Origin: Myxococcales bacterium
Lineage (GTDB): Bacteria; Myxococcota; Myxococcia; Myxococcales; UBA5297
Direction of reading: 5' to 3'
Assembly (NCBI GenBank): GCA_031262165.1
Contig: JAISIF010000203.1
Coordinates: forward strand, 1-40,189
DNA length: 40,189 bases
The notes below the pieces were generated by a model. It ran no database searches, had not been told where the DNA came from, and saw only the letters and a program-made list of their open reading frames with translations. Below are positions 17,702-29,346 of this stretch, one piece after another. A program made the translations under genes and the position numbers. How positions within the stretch are numbered: position 1 is the stretch's first letter; every line of letters starts with the position of its first letter.

Positions 17702-19036
17702 TCACAAGATGAACCGCGACAGATCCTCGTCCTGGATCACGTCGCTGAGTTTCTCCTGCACGTAGGCGCGGTCGATGATGACGTGCTTGCCGCCCATGTC
17801 CGAGGCGCTGAACGAGAGCTCATCGAGCAGGCGCTCCAGGATGGTGTAGAGCCGCCGCGCGCCGATGTTCTCGGTGCGCTCGTTCACGGTCTGGGCAATG
17901 GCCGCGATCTCGTCGATGGCCTCGTTCTGAATCTCGACCTTCAGCCCCTCGGTCTCGAGCAGCGAAGTGTATTGCCGGATGAGCGAGCTTTTGGGCTCGG
18001 TAAGGATACGCACGAGGTCCTGGCGTGAGAGCGCGTCGAGCTCCACGCGGATCGGGAAGCGGCCCTGGAGCTCGGGAATGAGATCGCTGGGCTTGGACAC
18101 ATGGAAGGCGCCCGCTGCAATGAACAGGATGTGGTGCGTCTTGATGGGGCCGTATTTGGTCGTGACGGTCGAGCCCTCGACCACGGGCAGGATGTCGCGC
18201 TGCACGCCCTCGCGCGACACGTCGGGACCGCGGCTCTCCTGACGGCCAGCAATCTTGTCGATCTCGTCGATGAACACGATGCCGCGCTGCTCGGTGCGCT
18301 CGATGGCCTCACGCCGCACACGGTCCATGTCCACGAGGTTCGATGCCTCCTCGTCGGTCAGTGTCTTGAGCGCGTCCGCGACACGGATCTTCTGACGGTG
18401 CGTCTTCTTGGGCATGAGGCCGTTGAACATGTTCTCGAATTGCGAGGTGAGCTCGTCCATGCCCTGGCCGCTGAAGGCTGCCATGAACGGTGGCGGCGTC
18501 CCGACGCGCTCGTTCACGTCCATCTCGATGATCTGGTCGTCGAGTGTGCCAGCGCGCAGCTGTGCTCGCAGGCGCTCACGATCTGGCTTCTCGCCTGGCG
18601 GGCCAAAGCCGATGCTGTTCGTCTGCGTGATGAGATCGAGCAGCCGCTCTTCTGCCTGATCGCGTGCCTTTTGCCGGACGCTCTCGGCCTCCTCCTGACG
18701 GACCATCTGGATGGCGTTCTCGACGAGGTCACGGATCATCGAATCCACGTCGCGACCCACGTAGCCGACCTCGGTGAACTTGGACGCCTCGACCTTGACG
18801 AACGGTGCGTCGCACAGGCGCGCCAGGCGGCGGGCGATTTCGGTTTTACCCACGCCGGTCGGCCCGATCATGATGATGTTTTTGGGAACGATTTCGTCGC
18901 GCAACTCGTCGGGGACCTGCTCGCGGCGGTAGCGGTTGCGCAGGGCAATGGCCACGGCGCGCTTGGCCTTGGCCTGACCGATGATGTGGCGGTCGAGCGC
19001 ATCGACGGTCTGTTGGGGCGTGAGATTGATGGACAC
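17702..19036 (-). CDS. hslU: ATP-dependent protease ATPase subunit HslU
   Basis: [34 protein letters not shown]...[52 protein letters not shown]... Confidence 0.97.
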   Translation of the reverse strand: MSINLTPQQTVDALDRHIIGQAKAKRAVAIALRNRYRREQVPDELRDEIVPKNIIMIGPTGVGKTEIARRLARLCDAPFVKVEASKFTEVGYVGRDVDSMIRDLVENAIQMVRQEEAESVRQKARDQAEERLLDLITQTNSIGFGPPGEKPDRERLRAQLRAGTLDDQIIEMDVNERVGTPPPFMAAFSGQGMDELTSQFENMFNGLMPKKTHRQKIRVADALKTLTDEEASNLVDMDRVRREAIERTEQRGIVFIDEIDKIAGRQESRGPDVSREGVQRDILPVVEGSTVTTKYGPIKTHHILFIAAGAFHVSKPSDLIPELQGRFPIRVELDALSRQDLVRILTEPKSSLIRQYTSLLETEGLKVEIQNEAIDEIAAIAQTVNERTENIGARRLYTILERLLDELSFSASDMGGKHVIIDRAYVQEKLSDVIQDEDLSRFIL

Positions 19037-19172
19037 GGTGAAACCTCGGTGGTGGTCGAGAGAAAACTCGTCAAAGGGGTTGGCGTAAAAGTAGGCCCCA
19101 GGGTCTGCCCATCGTGCGAGATCGTCGCGATGTCACCTCGCCTTCGATGGGATGGCCACAGAAAAGCCGCCT

Positions 19173-19706
19173 CTACAGTTCCTCGAAGACGACGTGATCG
19201 TTCGTGAAGACACACAGATCACCGGCGATCTTCATAGATGCCTCGGCGATCTGGCGGGCGCTCAGATTGGAGTGCGCGACGAGTGCGAGCGCGGCCGACT
19301 GCGCGTAGTTGCTGCCGCTGCCAATGGCGATGACACCATCGTCGGGCTCGATGACATCGCCGACACCCGTCAAAACGAGCGTCTTGTCCTGATCGGCGAC
19401 GATGAGGATGGCTTCGAGCTTTCTCAAGAAACGGTCGGTGCGCCACAGCTTGGCCAACTCGACGGCAGCGCGGGCCAAGTTGTTCTGATGTGCAGCGAGC
19501 TTCTCCTCGAAGCGCTCGAACAGCGTGAAAGCATCGGCGGTCGAGCCAGCAAAACCAGCGATGACCTTACCGCCCGCAAGCCGACGGACTTTGCGCGCCG
19601 ACTTCTTCATCACGATGCGATTTTCGAGGGTGACCTGGCCATCGCCAGCCAAGCAAACGTGTCCGTCTTTGCGGACGCAGAGAATGGTCGTGCCTTTGAG
19701 CAACAA
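19173..19706 (-). CDS. hslV: ATP-dependent protease subunit HslV
   Basis: [26 protein letters not shown]...[34 protein letters not shown]...; paired with hslU. Confidence 0.97.
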   Translation of the reverse strand: MLLKGTTILCVRKDGHVCLAGDGQVTLENRIVMKKSARKVRRLAGGKVIAGFAGSTADAFTLFERFEEKLAAHQNNLARAAVELAKLWRTDRFLRKLEAILIVADQDKTLVLTGVGDVIEPDDGVIAIGSGSNYAQSAALALVAHSNLSARQIAEASMKIAGDLCVFTNDHVVFEEL

Positions 19707-20081
19707 GGGGATCTCCGGGAGAGGTGATGAGGAAGGATGGAGCGGAGGGTGGGGGAGGAGTGTGGCAGAAAGAGGCGCGGAAGCTAATCACTCGGGGGAT
19801 GATGGCAAGGCGGCGGAGACGGGCAGGGGGGATCGGCAAGGCCCTTAGAAATCCACTCCCTTCTATGTGGTCGCCCAAGCACATCGAAAATCCCACCAAA
19901 AACACGCTTGACCTGGCGATCGGCCTCGACTAAAGCGCCGCGCCGCTCGACCCCTTGCGTGGCGACCCAAGCCTCGCACTTCAACTCTCCAGTTCTTTGA
20001 CTCGAGCATCCCCATAAAAGTCCGGTCGTGGCCCATCACTCGTGAAGAGGACCGCGAATTCCCCGAGGAAGACGTCTCTCC

Positions 20082-22160
20082 ATGCCCCGTCTCAGCCCCA
20101 TAGAGCGCTATCGCAACATCGGCGTCATGGCGCACATCGATGCGGGCAAGACGACCACGACCGAGCGCATCCTCTTCTACACGGGCGTCACCCATCGCAT
20201 CGGCGAGATCGATGACGGAACCACCGTGATGGACTGGATGGATCAGGAGCGCGAGCGCGGGATTACTATCACCAGTGCCGCGATCACGACTTTTTGGAAG
20301 GATTGCCGTGTCAACGTCATCGACACCCCGGGTCACGTGGACTTCACCATCGAGGTGGAGCGTTCCCTGAGAGTCCTCGATGGTGCCATTGCCGTGTTTT
20401 GTGGCGTGGGTTGTGTGCAGCCTCAGTCCGAGACGGTCTGGCGCCAGGCCGAGAAGTATCGAGTGCCGCGCATCATCTTCATCAATAAGATGGATCGCGT
20501 CGGTGCCGACTACTTCCGTGCGCTCGATATGATTGCCGAGCGCTTCGCTGCCCGCCCAGTGGCGATCAATATCCCCTGGGGCAGTGAGGACTCACTCCAG
20601 GGTGTGGTCGACCTCCTGTCTATGAAGGCCATCCGCTACGACGAGGCGTCACTCGGGGCGAACTTCGAGGCTGTCGAGATTCCTGTCGAGCTGCGGTCAT
20701 TGGCCGAAGAGAAGCGCCAGCAACTCATCGAGGCGGCAGCCGAGTTCGACGACGAGGTGATGGAGGCCTTTGTCGAAGGGCGTGAGCCAGCGCGCGAGCG
20801 CATCATCGCGGGGCTGCGCAAGGGCTGTATCGATCTCAAGATCTTTCCGGCGTTCGGTGGCTCGGCGTTCCGCAATAAGGGGATCCAGCCCTTGCTCGAC
20901 GGCGTCGTCGATTTTTTGCCCGCGCCGAATGACATCGCGGCCGTCGAGGGTGAGGCGCCCGATGGACAAAGGGCCGTGCGCGAGCCCTCGGATATGGAGC
21001 CTTTCTCCGCACTCGCTTTCAAGATCGTAAACGACACCTTCTCGGGAACACTCACCTACCTGCGCGTCTATTCGGGCAGCGTCAAAAGTGGTGACCACGT
21101 CTACAACCCGCTCAAGAAGAAGCGTGAGCGCATTGGTCGCCTGCTCCAGATGCACGCCAATAAGCGCGAGGAGATTACCGAGATCTGGGCGGGCGACATC
21201 GCTGCGGTCGTCGGCTTCAAGACGGCCGTCACGGGTGACACGCTGTGCGCTGAGAACAAGCAGATCGTTCTGGAAAAGATGGACTTTCCCGAGCCGGTCA
21301 TCTCGATCGCCATTGAGCCCAAGACCAAGGCAGACCAGGACAAGCTCGGCGCCGCGCTCGACAAGCTGTCGATCGAAGACCCGTCCTTCCGGGTGAACGC
21401 GGACGCGGAGACGGGGCAGATTCTCATCTCTGGCATGGGCGAGCTGCATCTGGAAATCATCACCGATCGTCTGCTGCGCGAGTTCAAAGTCCAGGCGAAC
21501 GTGGGCAAGCCTCAGGTCTCCTACCGCGAGACGATCGGCAAGGCCGTGAAGAGCGAGGGCAAATACATCCGCCAGAGTGGCGGCCGTGGTCAGTATGGCC
21601 ATGTCTGGCTGGAGCTCGCGCCGAACGCCTCTGGGGCGGGGTTCGAGTTCGAGAATGCGCTGAAGGGTGGCGTGATCCCGGGCGAATTCGTTTCAGCCAT
21701 CGAGCAGGGGGTCGTCGAGTCTATGCAGTCAGGCGTGCTCGCGGGTTACCCGATGGTGGATATCAAGGCTCGGCTCGTCGATGGGAGTTTTCATGAGGTC
21801 GATTCGAGCGACGTGGCCTTCAAGATTGCCGCGTCGATGGCCTTTCGCGACGGTGCCAGTGAGGCCGATCCCATACTGCTCGAACCCATCATGGACTGTG
21901 AGGTCATCTGCCCTGACCAATATATGGGGGACGTCATCGGCGATCTGAACGCGCGTCGAGGGCGAATCGTCGGGATGGAGCAGGAGAGTGGCGCCCAAAA
22001 AATTCGTGCACAATCCCCCTTGGCAAACATGTTTGGTTATGCTACGGGGTTGCGTTCTTTGAGTCAGGGACGGGCGACTTACACAATGCAGTTCGCGTGC
22101 TACCAGCCGGTTCCTGGAGGGATCGCCCAAGAGATAGTCGTTCGTCTCCGGGGCTTTTGA
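20082..22160 (+). CDS. fusA: Elongation factor G
   Basis: [26 protein letters not shown]...[19 protein letters not shown]...[13 protein letters not shown]...[22 protein letters not shown]. Confidence 0.95.
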   Translation: MPRLSPIERYRNIGVMAHIDAGKTTTTERILFYTGVTHRIGEIDDGTTVMDWMDQERERGITITSAAITTFWKDCRVNVIDTPGHVDFTIEVERSLRVLDGAIAVFCGVGCVQPQSETVWRQAEKYRVPRIIFINKMDRVGADYFRALDMIAERFAARPVAINIPWGSEDSLQGVVDLLSMKAIRYDEASLGANFEAVEIPVELRSLAEEKRQQLIEAAAEFDDEVMEAFVEGREPARERIIAGLRKGCIDLKIFPAFGGSAFRNKGIQPLLDGVVDFLPAPNDIAAVEGEAPDGQRAVREPSDMEPFSALAFKIVNDTFSGTLTYLRVYSGSVKSGDHVYNPLKKKRERIGRLLQMHANKREEITEIWAGDIAAVVGFKTAVTGDTLCAENKQIVLEKMDFPEPVISIAIEPKTKADQDKLGAALDKLSIEDPSFRVNADAETGQILISGMGELHLEIITDRLLREFKVQANVGKPQVSYRETIGKAVKSEGKYIRQSGGRGQYGHVWLELAPNASGAGFEFENALKGGVIPGEFVSAIEQGVVESMQSGVLAGYPMVDIKARLVDGSFHEVDSSDVAFKIAASMAFRDGASEADPILLEPIMDCEVICPDQYMGDVIGDLNARRGRIVGMEQESGAQKIRAQSPLANMFGYATGLRSLSQGRATYTMQFACYQPVPGGIAQEIVVRLRGF

Positions 22161-22256
22161 TGGCGGCAGCTTTGGCTGCTCTTGATGGCAGAGGTTTGTT
22201 CAAACGAAGTTGCGCCCAATTCGTAAGCCGCGGGCGCTGTAATGAGGAGTCAGCAA

Positions 22257-23450
22257 ATGGCTAAGGAAAAATTCGAACGGAAAAAACCCCACGTGAACGT
22301 CGGTACCATTGGTCACGTCGACCACGGCAAGACGACCCTGACGGCGGCTATCACCTTCACGCAGGCTGCGAAGGGGCTCGCCAAGGCGAAGGATTATGCC
22401 GACATTGCCAAGGGAGGCACCGTTCGCGACGATTCCAAGATCGTCACCATCGCGGTCTCGCACGTCGAGTACGAGAGTGAGAAGCGGCACTATGCCCACG
22501 TCGATTGTCCGGGCCACGCCGACTTCATCAAGAACATGATTACGGGCGCGGCTCAGATGGACGGTGCCATCCTCGTCGTCTCTGCGGCTGACGGACCAAT
22601 GCCTCAGACCAAGGAGCACGTGCTGCTTGCACGTCAGGTCAACGTCCCGGCGCTCGTCGTCTTCTTGAATAAGTGTGACCTCGTGGATGACTCCGAGCTC
22701 CTCGACCTCGTTGAGCTCGAGGTGCGTGAGCTGCTCAACAAGTATGAGTTCCCGGGCGACACGGTCCCTGTCATCCGTGGCTCGGCGCTGCCTCCCATGC
22801 AGAGCCGTGGCACTGAGGGCACTGCCTGTATCGACGAGCTCATGAAAGCTCTTGATGAGAGCATCCCTGAGCCGGTCCGCATGATCGACAAGGATTTTCT
22901 GATGCCCGTCGAGGACGTGTTCTCGATCGAAGGTCGTGGCACGGTGGCCACGGGGCGTATCGAGCGCGGCAAGATCAAGGTCGGTGAGCAGATCGAGATC
23001 GTTGGCTTCGGAGAGACCCGCAAGACGACGGTGACCGGCGTCGAGATGTTCCGCAAGCTGCTCGACGAGGGGCTCGCTGGCGACAATGTCGGATGCCTGC
23101 TGCGCGGCCTGAAGCGTGACGAAATCGAACGTGGCCAGGTGCTCGCCAAACCCGGTTCGGTTCATCCGCACACGAAGTTCAAGGCCGCGATCTATGTCCT
23201 GGGTAAGGACGAAGGTGGTCGCCACACGCCGTTCTTCAAGGGCTATCGTCCGCAGTTCTATTTCCGCACGACGGACGTCACTGGTTCTGTCACGCTGCCC
23301 GAAGGCGTCGAGATGGTCATGCCGGGCGACAACATAACCATCGAGGTTGAGCTGCAGACCCCGGTCGCCATGGAGGCGGAGCTTCGCTTCGCTATCCGTG
23401 AAGGCGGTCGCACGGTCGGTGCCGGCGTCGTTTCTGAAATCATCGCGTAG
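22257..23450 (+). CDS. tuf: Elongation factor Tu with divergent switch I
   Basis: [34 protein letters not shown]...[44 protein letters not shown]...[15 protein letters not shown]. Confidence 0.97.
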   Translation: MAKEKFERKKPHVNVGTIGHVDHGKTTLTAAITFTQAAKGLAKAKDYADIAKGGTVRDDSKIVTIAVSHVEYESEKRHYAHVDCPGHADFIKNMITGAAQMDGAILVVSAADGPMPQTKEHVLLARQVNVPALVVFLNKCDLVDDSELLDLVELEVRELLNKYEFPGDTVPVIRGSALPPMQSRGTEGTACIDELMKALDESIPEPVRMIDKDFLMPVEDVFSIEGRGTVATGRIERGKIKVGEQIEIVGFGETRKTTVTGVEMFRKLLDEGLAGDNVGCLLRGLKRDEIERGQVLAKPGSVHPHTKFKAAIYVLGKDEGGRHTPFFKGYRPQFYFRTTDVTGSVTLPEGVEMVMPGDNITIEVELQTPVAMEAELRFAIREGGRTVGAGVVSEIIA

Positions 23451-23476
23451 TTGCGCTCTCGCAGTTCGACAGGTGG

Positions 23477-23512
23477 GCGTCGCCCCTTTCAGGCGGCGCT
23501 CTCCTTTTTGGA
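23477..23512 (+). terminator. Terminator-like hairpin between tuf and rpsJ
   Basis: gcgtcgcc-cctttca-ggcggcgc (one G-U) then tctccttttt. Confidence 0.55.
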
Positions 23513-23603
23513 CTGCCACCCGATTCATATCGGCGAGAGGCACACAACTGCGGGTGAACTGTCGGGATGACCCGGCAAGCGCCCGCTCTGTTGAGGCAAG
23601 TAG

Positions 23604-23915
23604 ATGGCAACCACCCAAAAGATCCGAATTCGCCTGAAGGCCTACGATCACAAACTCCTCGACCAATCGGCTGGTGAGATTGTGGCGACGGCCAAGCGCA
23701 CTGGAGCCAAGGTGGCCGGACCCATTCCCCTGCCCACGCGGATCAACAAGTTCACCGTGCTGCGCAGTCCGCACGGGGACAAGAAGAGTCGCGAGCAGTT
23801 TGAGATCCGAACCCACAAGCGTCTCCTCGACATCCTGGAGCCAACCCAGCAGACGCTGGACGCGCTGATGAAGCTCGACCTGTCGGCGGGTGTCGATGTG
23901 GAGATCAAGTCCTGA
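23604..23915 (+). CDS. rpsJ: 30S ribosomal protein S10
   Basis: [73 protein letters not shown]. Confidence 0.97.
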   Translation: MATTQKIRIRLKAYDHKLLDQSAGEIVATAKRTGAKVAGPIPLPTRINKFTVLRSPHGDKKSREQFEIRTHKRLLDILEPTQQTLDALMKLDLSAGVDVEIKS

Positions 23916-23938
23916 CGGGACCCGACGAAGAGGCGGCC

Positions 23939-24583
23939 ATGGCAAGGTTTGATGTCATAAATGTAGAGGGAAAGAAGGTCTCGGAGATCGAACTTTCGGA
24001 CGCGGTATTTGCCGTCGAGCCGAATGGGCATGTGATCTACGAGGTCGCGAAGTTTCAGGCCATCAATCGGCGTGCGGGCACTGTGGCGGTGAAGAACTCC
24101 TCGCTCGTCTCCGGCGGTGGCAAGAAACCCTGGAAACAGAAACATACCGGACGTGCCCGTCAGGGTTCGACCCGCGCTTCCCAGTGGGTGGGTGGCGGCA
24201 AGGCCATGGGCCCAAAGCCGCGCGACTACACCTACCGTCCACCTCGGACGGTGCGCCGCGGTGCGCTGCGGGTGGCGCTGTCGCAGGCGGCGCGCGCGCA
24301 GAAGATCGTCATTCTCGACAAGTTCGAGGTGCCTGTCGTGACCGAGGGCAGGGGCAAGCTCAGTCAGGGTGCTGAGAAGATTCTGACCGAAGGCCTCAAG
24401 TTGGCGAACGCTCTGGTCGTCGATTCGCGCGACAACCAGAACCTGCACCGGGGAATCCGTAACCTGGACAAGTTCGATGTCCTGGCGCCCGAAGGTCTCA
24501 ATCTCGAGAGCATCCTGCGCCACGAAACGCTCGTCTTGACCGCGCCTGCGGCCAAGCAGCTGGAAGGAGCGCTGGCGCCATGA
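23939..24583 (+). CDS. rplD: 50S ribosomal protein L4
   Basis: [19 protein letters not shown]...[39 protein letters not shown]. Confidence 0.97.
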   Translation: MARFDVINVEGKKVSEIELSDAVFAVEPNGHVIYEVAKFQAINRRAGTVAVKNSSLVSGGGKKPWKQKHTGRARQGSTRASQWVGGGKAMGPKPRDYTYRPPRTVRRGALRVALSQAARAQKIVILDKFEVPVVTEGRGKLSQGAEKILTEGLKLANALVVDSRDNQNLHRGIRNLDKFDVLAPEGLNLESILRHETLVLTAPAAKQLEGALAP

Positions 24584-24867
24584 CTTTGACAGAGATCATC
24601 AAGGGACCTGTCGTCACCGAGAAATTCGAAAATGCCCGTGAAAGCCAGAATTGCTACAGCTTTCAGGTCGATCGTCGCGCGAACAAGACGGAAATTCGCC
24701 ATGCGGTGGAGAAGCTCTTCAGTGTGAAGGTCGAAGAGGTCCGCACCTCCATCCAGCGGGGCAAGAACAAGCGCATTGGCCGTTCGACAGGTCAGCGCCC
24801 CAACTGGAAGCGAGCCGTGGTTGCCCTCAAAGAGGGCGAGTCCATCGACTTGTTCGAAACCGAATAA
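24580..24867 (+). CDS. rplW: 50S ribosomal protein L23
   Basis: [54 protein letters not shown]10-operon position. Confidence 0.95.
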   Translation: MTLTEIIKGPVVTEKFENARESQNCYSFQVDRRANKTEIRHAVEKLFSVKVEEVRTSIQRGKNKRIGRSTGQRPNWKRAVVALKEGESIDLFETE

Positions 24868-24931
24868 ATCCTAAGGGCGTCCGGGGGCCAATTATGGCTC
24901 ACGCCCGGCTAAAGATAAGGAATCTGCAGCC

Positions 24932-25780
24932 ATGTCACTGAAGCATTACAAGCCGACAAGCCCCGGCCGACGTCTAGCGAGTGTCTCGGATTTCGCGGAA
25001 CTGACCGTGAAACCACCCGAGAAGAAGCTGACCGAAGCCATCAAGAAGACAGGCGGTCGCAATAACCACGGCCACATCACCACGCGCCACATCGGTGGTG
25101 GTCACAAGCGTCGCTATCGCATCATCGACTGGAAGCGCGACAAGCAAGGCGTGCCCGCGCGCGTGGCGGCCATCGAATACGATCCCAACCGATCGGCCCG
25201 GCTGGCGCTCCTGCATTATCTCGACGGTGAGAAGCGCTACATCTTGGCGCCCGTTGGCCTTTCCGTGGGCGACGAGGTCGTCTCTGGTGAGCAGGCCGAC
25301 ATTCGCCCGGGCAACTGCTTGCCACTGCGCGCCATGCCGCTCGGCACCGTGCTGCACAACCTGGAGTTCAAGCCAGGGCGTGGCGCTCAGTCGATCCGTT
25401 CCGCAGGCAGCTCCGGCCAGCTGATGGCAAAAGAGGGAAGTTACGCCCAAATCCGCATGCCCTCTGGTGAGGTCCGCAAGGTCCTGCTCGAGTGCCGCGC
25501 GACAGTCGGACAGGTGGGCAACATCGAACACGAGATCTCGCGTCTCGGAACGGCTGGTCGCAAGCGCCGCCTCGGCATCCGGCCTACGGTCCGTGGCGTG
25601 GTCATGAACCCGGTCGATCACCCCCACGGCGGTGGTGAGGCCAAGGCTGGCCAGGGCAATCCGCACCCCGTGTCGCCTTGGGGGCAGCTGACCAAGGGCT
25701 ACAAGACCCGGACGAACAAGCGGACCGACCGTCTAATTGTCACTGGTCGCAAGCGTGGTCCGCGCAGCCAGTCCAAGTAA
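24932..25780 (+). CDS. rplB: 50S ribosomal protein L2
   Basis: [18 protein letters not shown]...[28 protein letters not shown]...[29 protein letters not shown]. Confidence 0.97.
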   Translation: MSLKHYKPTSPGRRLASVSDFAELTVKPPEKKLTEAIKKTGGRNNHGHITTRHIGGGHKRRYRIIDWKRDKQGVPARVAAIEYDPNRSARLALLHYLDGEKRYILAPVGLSVGDEVVSGEQADIRPGNCLPLRAMPLGTVLHNLEFKPGRGAQSIRSAGSSGQLMAKEGSYAQIRMPSGEVRKVLLECRATVGQVGNIEHEISRLGTAGRKRRLGIRPTVRGVVMNPVDHPHGGGEAKAGQGNPHPVSPWGQLTKGYKTRTNKRTDRLIVTGRKRGPRSQSK

Positions 25781-25799
25781 TCCCAGCCACCCTCCAAGT

Positions 25800-25837
25800 C
25801 CGCCTCTGCCTCTAAAGAAGGGCAGAGCGGCGCTTTT
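25800..25837 (+). terminator. Terminator-like hairpin between rplB and rpsS
   Basis: ccgc(c)tctgcc / ggcagagcgg stem with one bulge, then cgcttttt. Confidence 0.5.
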
Positions 25838-25854
25838 TCCAAGGAAATAGAGAA

Positions 25855-26142
25855 ATGGCGCGTTCGCTCAAGAAAGGCCCGTTCGTCGATTCCTACCTCT
25901 CCAAGAAGGTCGAGGTGATGATCGATACGAACGCCAAAAACAAGACCATCAAGACGTGGAGCCGTCGTTCGATGGTCTTACCGGAATTCGTTGGTTTCAC
26001 CTTCATGGTTCATAACGGTCGTAAATTTGTGGCTGTCTTCGTGACCGAAAACATGGTTGGCCACAAACTCGGCGAATTTGCCCCGACGCGGACATTTCAT
26101 GGCCACGCGGGTGAGAAAAAGGCCAGGGTCGGCGGTAAATAA
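25855..26142 (+). CDS. rpsS: 30S ribosomal protein S19
   Basis: [19 protein letters not shown]...[28 protein letters not shown]. Confidence 0.97.
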   Translation: MARSLKKGPFVDSYLSKKVEVMIDTNAKNKTIKTWSRRSMVLPEFVGFTFMVHNGRKFVAVFVTENMVGHKLGEFAPTRTFHGHAGEKKARVGGK

Positions 26143-26183
26143 TTGCAACCGTCGACTCCGCCTCACAGGAACGGAGACAGTTC

Positions 26184-26522
26184 ATGGAAAGCACAGCTTT
26201 ATTGCGCAATCTGCGCATCGCTCCACGCAAGGTTCGCATCATTGCCGACATTGTCCGCGGTCAGCCCATCGAAAAAGCCCTAGCGACCCTGCGCTACACT
26301 CCCAAGGCGGCCAGCAAACCCGTCGAGAAATTGCTCTGTTCGGCGATCGCTAACGCGGAGCAGCGCAGCAATGGTCAGCTCGATATCGACCAACTCGTCG
26401 TCAAGACGATCTATGTCGATCAGGGACCGACGATGCGTCGCTTCATGCCACGGGCTCAGGGCCGCGCGACGCGTATCCGCAAGAGAACGAGCCATGTCAC
26501 AGTGGTCCTCTCCGACCGCTAA
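26184..26522 (+). CDS. rplV: 50S ribosomal protein L22
   Basis: [42 protein letters not shown]...[29 protein letters not shown]. Confidence 0.97.
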   Translation: MESTALLRNLRIAPRKVRIIADIVRGQPIEKALATLRYTPKAASKPVEKLLCSAIANAEQRSNGQLDIDQLVVKTIYVDQGPTMRRFMPRAQGRATRIRKRTSHVTVVLSDR

Positions 26523-26578
26523 GCATCAGACAATCACCGCCCTCTGAGACAGGCGCGGCATCGCTAAGGAGTAGTGCC

Positions 26579-27244
26579 TTGGGTCAAAAAGTTCATCCCA
26601 CCGGCTTTCGTCTCGGCGTCATCAAGAGCTGGGATTCGAAATGGTATGAGGAAAAGAATTACGCCAAGTGGCTCCACGAAGACATCGCGCTGCGTAGTCA
26701 CGTGAAGAAGAGCTTCGGTCATGCGGGGATCAGCCGCGTCGAGATTGAGCGTGCAGCCAACAAGGTCAAGGTCAACGTCTATACGGCGCGGCCTGGTATC
26801 CTCATCGGCAAGCGTGGCGCGGGTATCGAGTCGGTCAAGAAGGAGCTTCAGGCCCTGACGGCCAATGAGGTTTTTTTGAACATCGTCGAGATCCGTAAGG
26901 CTGAGACCGACGCGCAGCTCGTCGCCGAGAACATCGCGACACAACTCGAACGCCGCATTGCCTTCCGCCGGGCCATGAAGAAGGCCGTCCAAACGGCCAT
27001 GAAGTTTGGGGCCAAGGGCATCCGAGTGGCCTGCTCGGGTCGGCTCGGTGGCGCTGAGATGTCGCGCTACGAGTGGTATCGCGAGGGCCGAGTGCCTCTG
27101 CACACACTGCGCGCCGACATTGAGTATGGCTATGCCATTGCCAAGACCACCTATGGCACTATTGGCGTCAAGGTCTGGGTTTTCGCTGGAGAGATTCTGC
27201 CGAAGGGCAACCTCGCGGTGACTACCACCGCCCGAAATGCCTGA
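26579..27244 (+). CDS. rpsC: 30S ribosomal protein S3 (TTG start)
   Basis: [35 protein letters not shown]..., preceded by aaggag. Confidence 0.97.
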   Translation: MGQKVHPTGFRLGVIKSWDSKWYEEKNYAKWLHEDIALRSHVKKSFGHAGISRVEIERAANKVKVNVYTARPGILIGKRGAGIESVKKELQALTANEVFLNIVEIRKAETDAQLVAENIATQLERRIAFRRAMKKAVQTAMKFGAKGIRVACSGRLGGAEMSRYEWYREGRVPLHTLRADIEYGYAIAKTTYGTIGVKVWVFAGEILPKGNLAVTTTARNA

Positions 27245-27319
27245 TAAAAAGCCATTTCGGTGGTTGACTTTGGAATGCAGAGTGACTAGAGGGCCCGGCC
27301 CTTTTTGGAGAATTGCATC

Positions 27320-27739
27320 ATGCTGCAACCAGCACGTACTAAATATAGGAAGATGATGAAGGGCCGAATGAGAGGTGTTGCTGCACGCGGCAACAAGCTC
27401 AATTTCGGCGACATCGGCCTGATGGCGGTCGAGCCTGCCTGGATTACTTCTCGCCAGATTGAGGCGGGCCGTATCGCGCTGACGCGTCATGTGAAGCGCG
27501 GTGGAAAGATGTGGATTCGCGTCTTCCCTGACAAACCCATCACTAAGAAGCCTGCTGAAACTCGCATGGGTAAGGGCAAGGGCGGTGTCGAATACTATGT
27601 CGCGGTGGTCAAACCGGGCCGCATCCTCTTCGAGATGCAGGGGGTCGATCTGGTCCTTGCGAAGGAAGCGCTGCGCTTGGCTCAGTTTAAGCTGCCGTTC
27701 GAGACACGCATCGTGACGCGCGAAGAGGAGACACTGTAA
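27320..27739 (+). CDS. rplP: 50S ribosomal protein L16
   Basis: [89 protein letters not shown]. Confidence 0.97.
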   Translation: MLQPARTKYRKMMKGRMRGVAARGNKLNFGDIGLMAVEPAWITSRQIEAGRIALTRHVKRGGKMWIRVFPDKPITKKPAETRMGKGKGGVEYYVAVVKPGRILFEMQGVDLVLAKEALRLAQFKLPFETRIVTREEETL

Positions 27740-27945
27740 TGGCAACTGCAAAGGAAATGCGCTCTCTGAGTGTCGATGAGCTTACTCGCTTGGCTGGTGA
27801 GACCCGTGAGGTGATTTTTCGCCAGAAGATCAAGCACAGCACGGGGACGCTCGAAGCGACTTCTGAATTGCTCAAGCGTCGTCGGGAGCTAGCGCGAATT
27901 CTGACTGTCCTGGCCGAAAAGGCGAGCGGGGCCGTGGCTGGCTGA
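27739..27945 (+). CDS. rpmC: 50S ribosomal protein L29
   Basis: [61 protein letters not shown]. Confidence 0.93.
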   Translation: MATAKEMRSLSVDELTRLAGETREVIFRQKIKHSTGTLEATSELLKRRRELARILTVLAEKASGAVAG

Positions 27946-28024
27946 TTTGTGGGTGATTCGTTCTCTGTTCGGAGCGAACCGTTGGGTTGATGTTTGTTTC
28001 GAAGGCGAATCATCGGAGAAAAAA

Positions 28025-28324
28025 ATGACTGAAGAGATTGAGAAGAAATCGGTGCAGGGGCGCGCCAAGAGCCGGGTGGGTATCGTCACGAGTAACAAGA
28101 TGCAGAAAACGGTAGTCGTCCGTGTCCAGCGTCGTGTGCTTCATTCGAGATACGGCAAATACGTCCTGCGCGCGGTCAAATACAAGGCGCACGCCGAGGC
28201 GCACGATCCCAAGAACCCGACGATAAGTCAGGGTGATGTTGTGCGCATCGTCGAAACCCGGCCCTTGTCAAAGGACAAGTTCTGGCGTGTCGCAGAGGTC
28301 GTTCGCCAAGCACCGAAGGCCTGA
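28025..28324 (+). CDS. rpsQ: 30S ribosomal protein S17
   Basis: [77 protein letters not shown]. Confidence 0.96.
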   Translation: MTEEIEKKSVQGRAKSRVGIVTSNKMQKTVVVRVQRRVLHSRYGKYVLRAVKYKAHAEAHDPKNPTISQGDVVRIVETRPLSKDKFWRVAEVVRQAPKA

Positions 28325-28420
28325 TTTTGTTTTCCTGCCGCTTGTTCGAGCAATGCGGGAACGCTATGGGCGCTCATTTATGAGGATGAGTTTTGTCCCG
28401 ACGAAGCGAGGTTTTTTCCA

Positions 28421-28789
28421 ATGATTCAGATGTCCACAGAGATGAATGTGGCTGACAATTCAGGCGCCAAAAGGGTTGCCTGTATCAAGGTTTTGGGTGG
28501 TTCCAAGCGTCGATATGCCTCCATTGGCGATGTCGTCGTGGTGGCCGTCAAGGAGGCCATCCCCAATGCCAAGGTGAAGAAAGGCGATGTGGCCCGAGCG
28601 GTCATCGTTCGCACCTCCAAAGAGATTGCTCGTCCCGACGGTAGCTACATTCGCTTCGATGGCAATGCGGCAGTCTTGGTCAACAAAGATCATGACCCTA
28701 TCGGAACTCGTATTTTTGGGCCGGTCGCACGTGAGCTAAGGGCCAAAAAGTTCATGAAGATCATTTCTTTGGCGCCCGAGGTTCTCTGA
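28421..28789 (+). CDS. rplN: 50S ribosomal protein L14
   Basis: [65 protein letters not shown]. Confidence 0.97.
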   Translation: MIQMSTEMNVADNSGAKRVACIKVLGGSKRRYASIGDVVVVAVKEAIPNAKVKKGDVARAVIVRTSKEIARPDGSYIRFDGNAAVLVNKDHDPIGTRIFGPVARELRAKKFMKIISLAPEVL

Positions 28790-28863
28790 TTCTCTTGCTA
28801 TATAGAGAATCCAAGAATTCGCTTCTCCATCGAGATAACAAGACGAAAAAAGGCAGGCGTGTC

Positions 28864-29223
28864 ATGCAAATCAAGAAGGGCGACACAGTTCAGTTGATGA
28901 AGGGCAAGGAGGCTGCTCAGCAGCGCGGCACAGGCAAGAGGCCGCGCGGTAAGGTGCTGGAAGTCCTCTGTGACAAAAAGCGTGTCCGCGTCGAAGGACT
29001 CAGGCTCGTGACGAAGCATCTCAAGGCTGGCCGCAACCAACAGAACCAGACGGGTGGGCGTATCGAAAAGGTGGGCTCTATCGCGTTGGCGAATGTTCAG
29101 CTCGTCTGTCCTCGTTGCGACAAGCCGACACGCATCGGTGCGCGTCAGCTTGATGCGGGCGACGATAAAGGACTGAAGAACGTTCGTTTTTGTAAGAAAT
29201 GCAAAGAATTGATTGATGCCTGA
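28864..29223 (+). CDS. rplX: 50S ribosomal protein L24
   Basis: MQIKKGDTVQLMKGKE...GKVLEVLCDKKRVRVEGLRLVTKHLKAGRNQQNQTGGRIEKVGSIALANVQLVCPRCDKPTRI. Confidence 0.95.
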   Translation: MQIKKGDTVQLMKGKEAAQQRGTGKRPRGKVLEVLCDKKRVRVEGLRLVTKHLKAGRNQQNQTGGRIEKVGSIALANVQLVCPRCDKPTRIGARQLDAGDDKGLKNVRFCKKCKELIDA

Positions 29224-29346
29224 GTTCAATCGATTCGGAATGGCTAAGGCGGCCGGTAATCGCCGAAAGGCGTGCCCGATTCATAAGACCGGACGATTTC
29301 ACTGATCGGCGGGACAGAAGGCTCTCCGAAGCAGGAGTTACAGACA

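Noticed and set aside
17271-17705. 144-aa minus-strand ORF after hslU
   Set aside because: Its C-terminal part is made from MITE-like copy 3 and no recognisable domain was seen; more likely non-coding or antisense to a decayed ORF.
22200-23945. 581-aa minus-strand ORF antisense to tuf
   Set aside because: It lies opposite the unambiguous tuf and rpsJ genes; a codon-bias artefact of GC-rich coding DNA.
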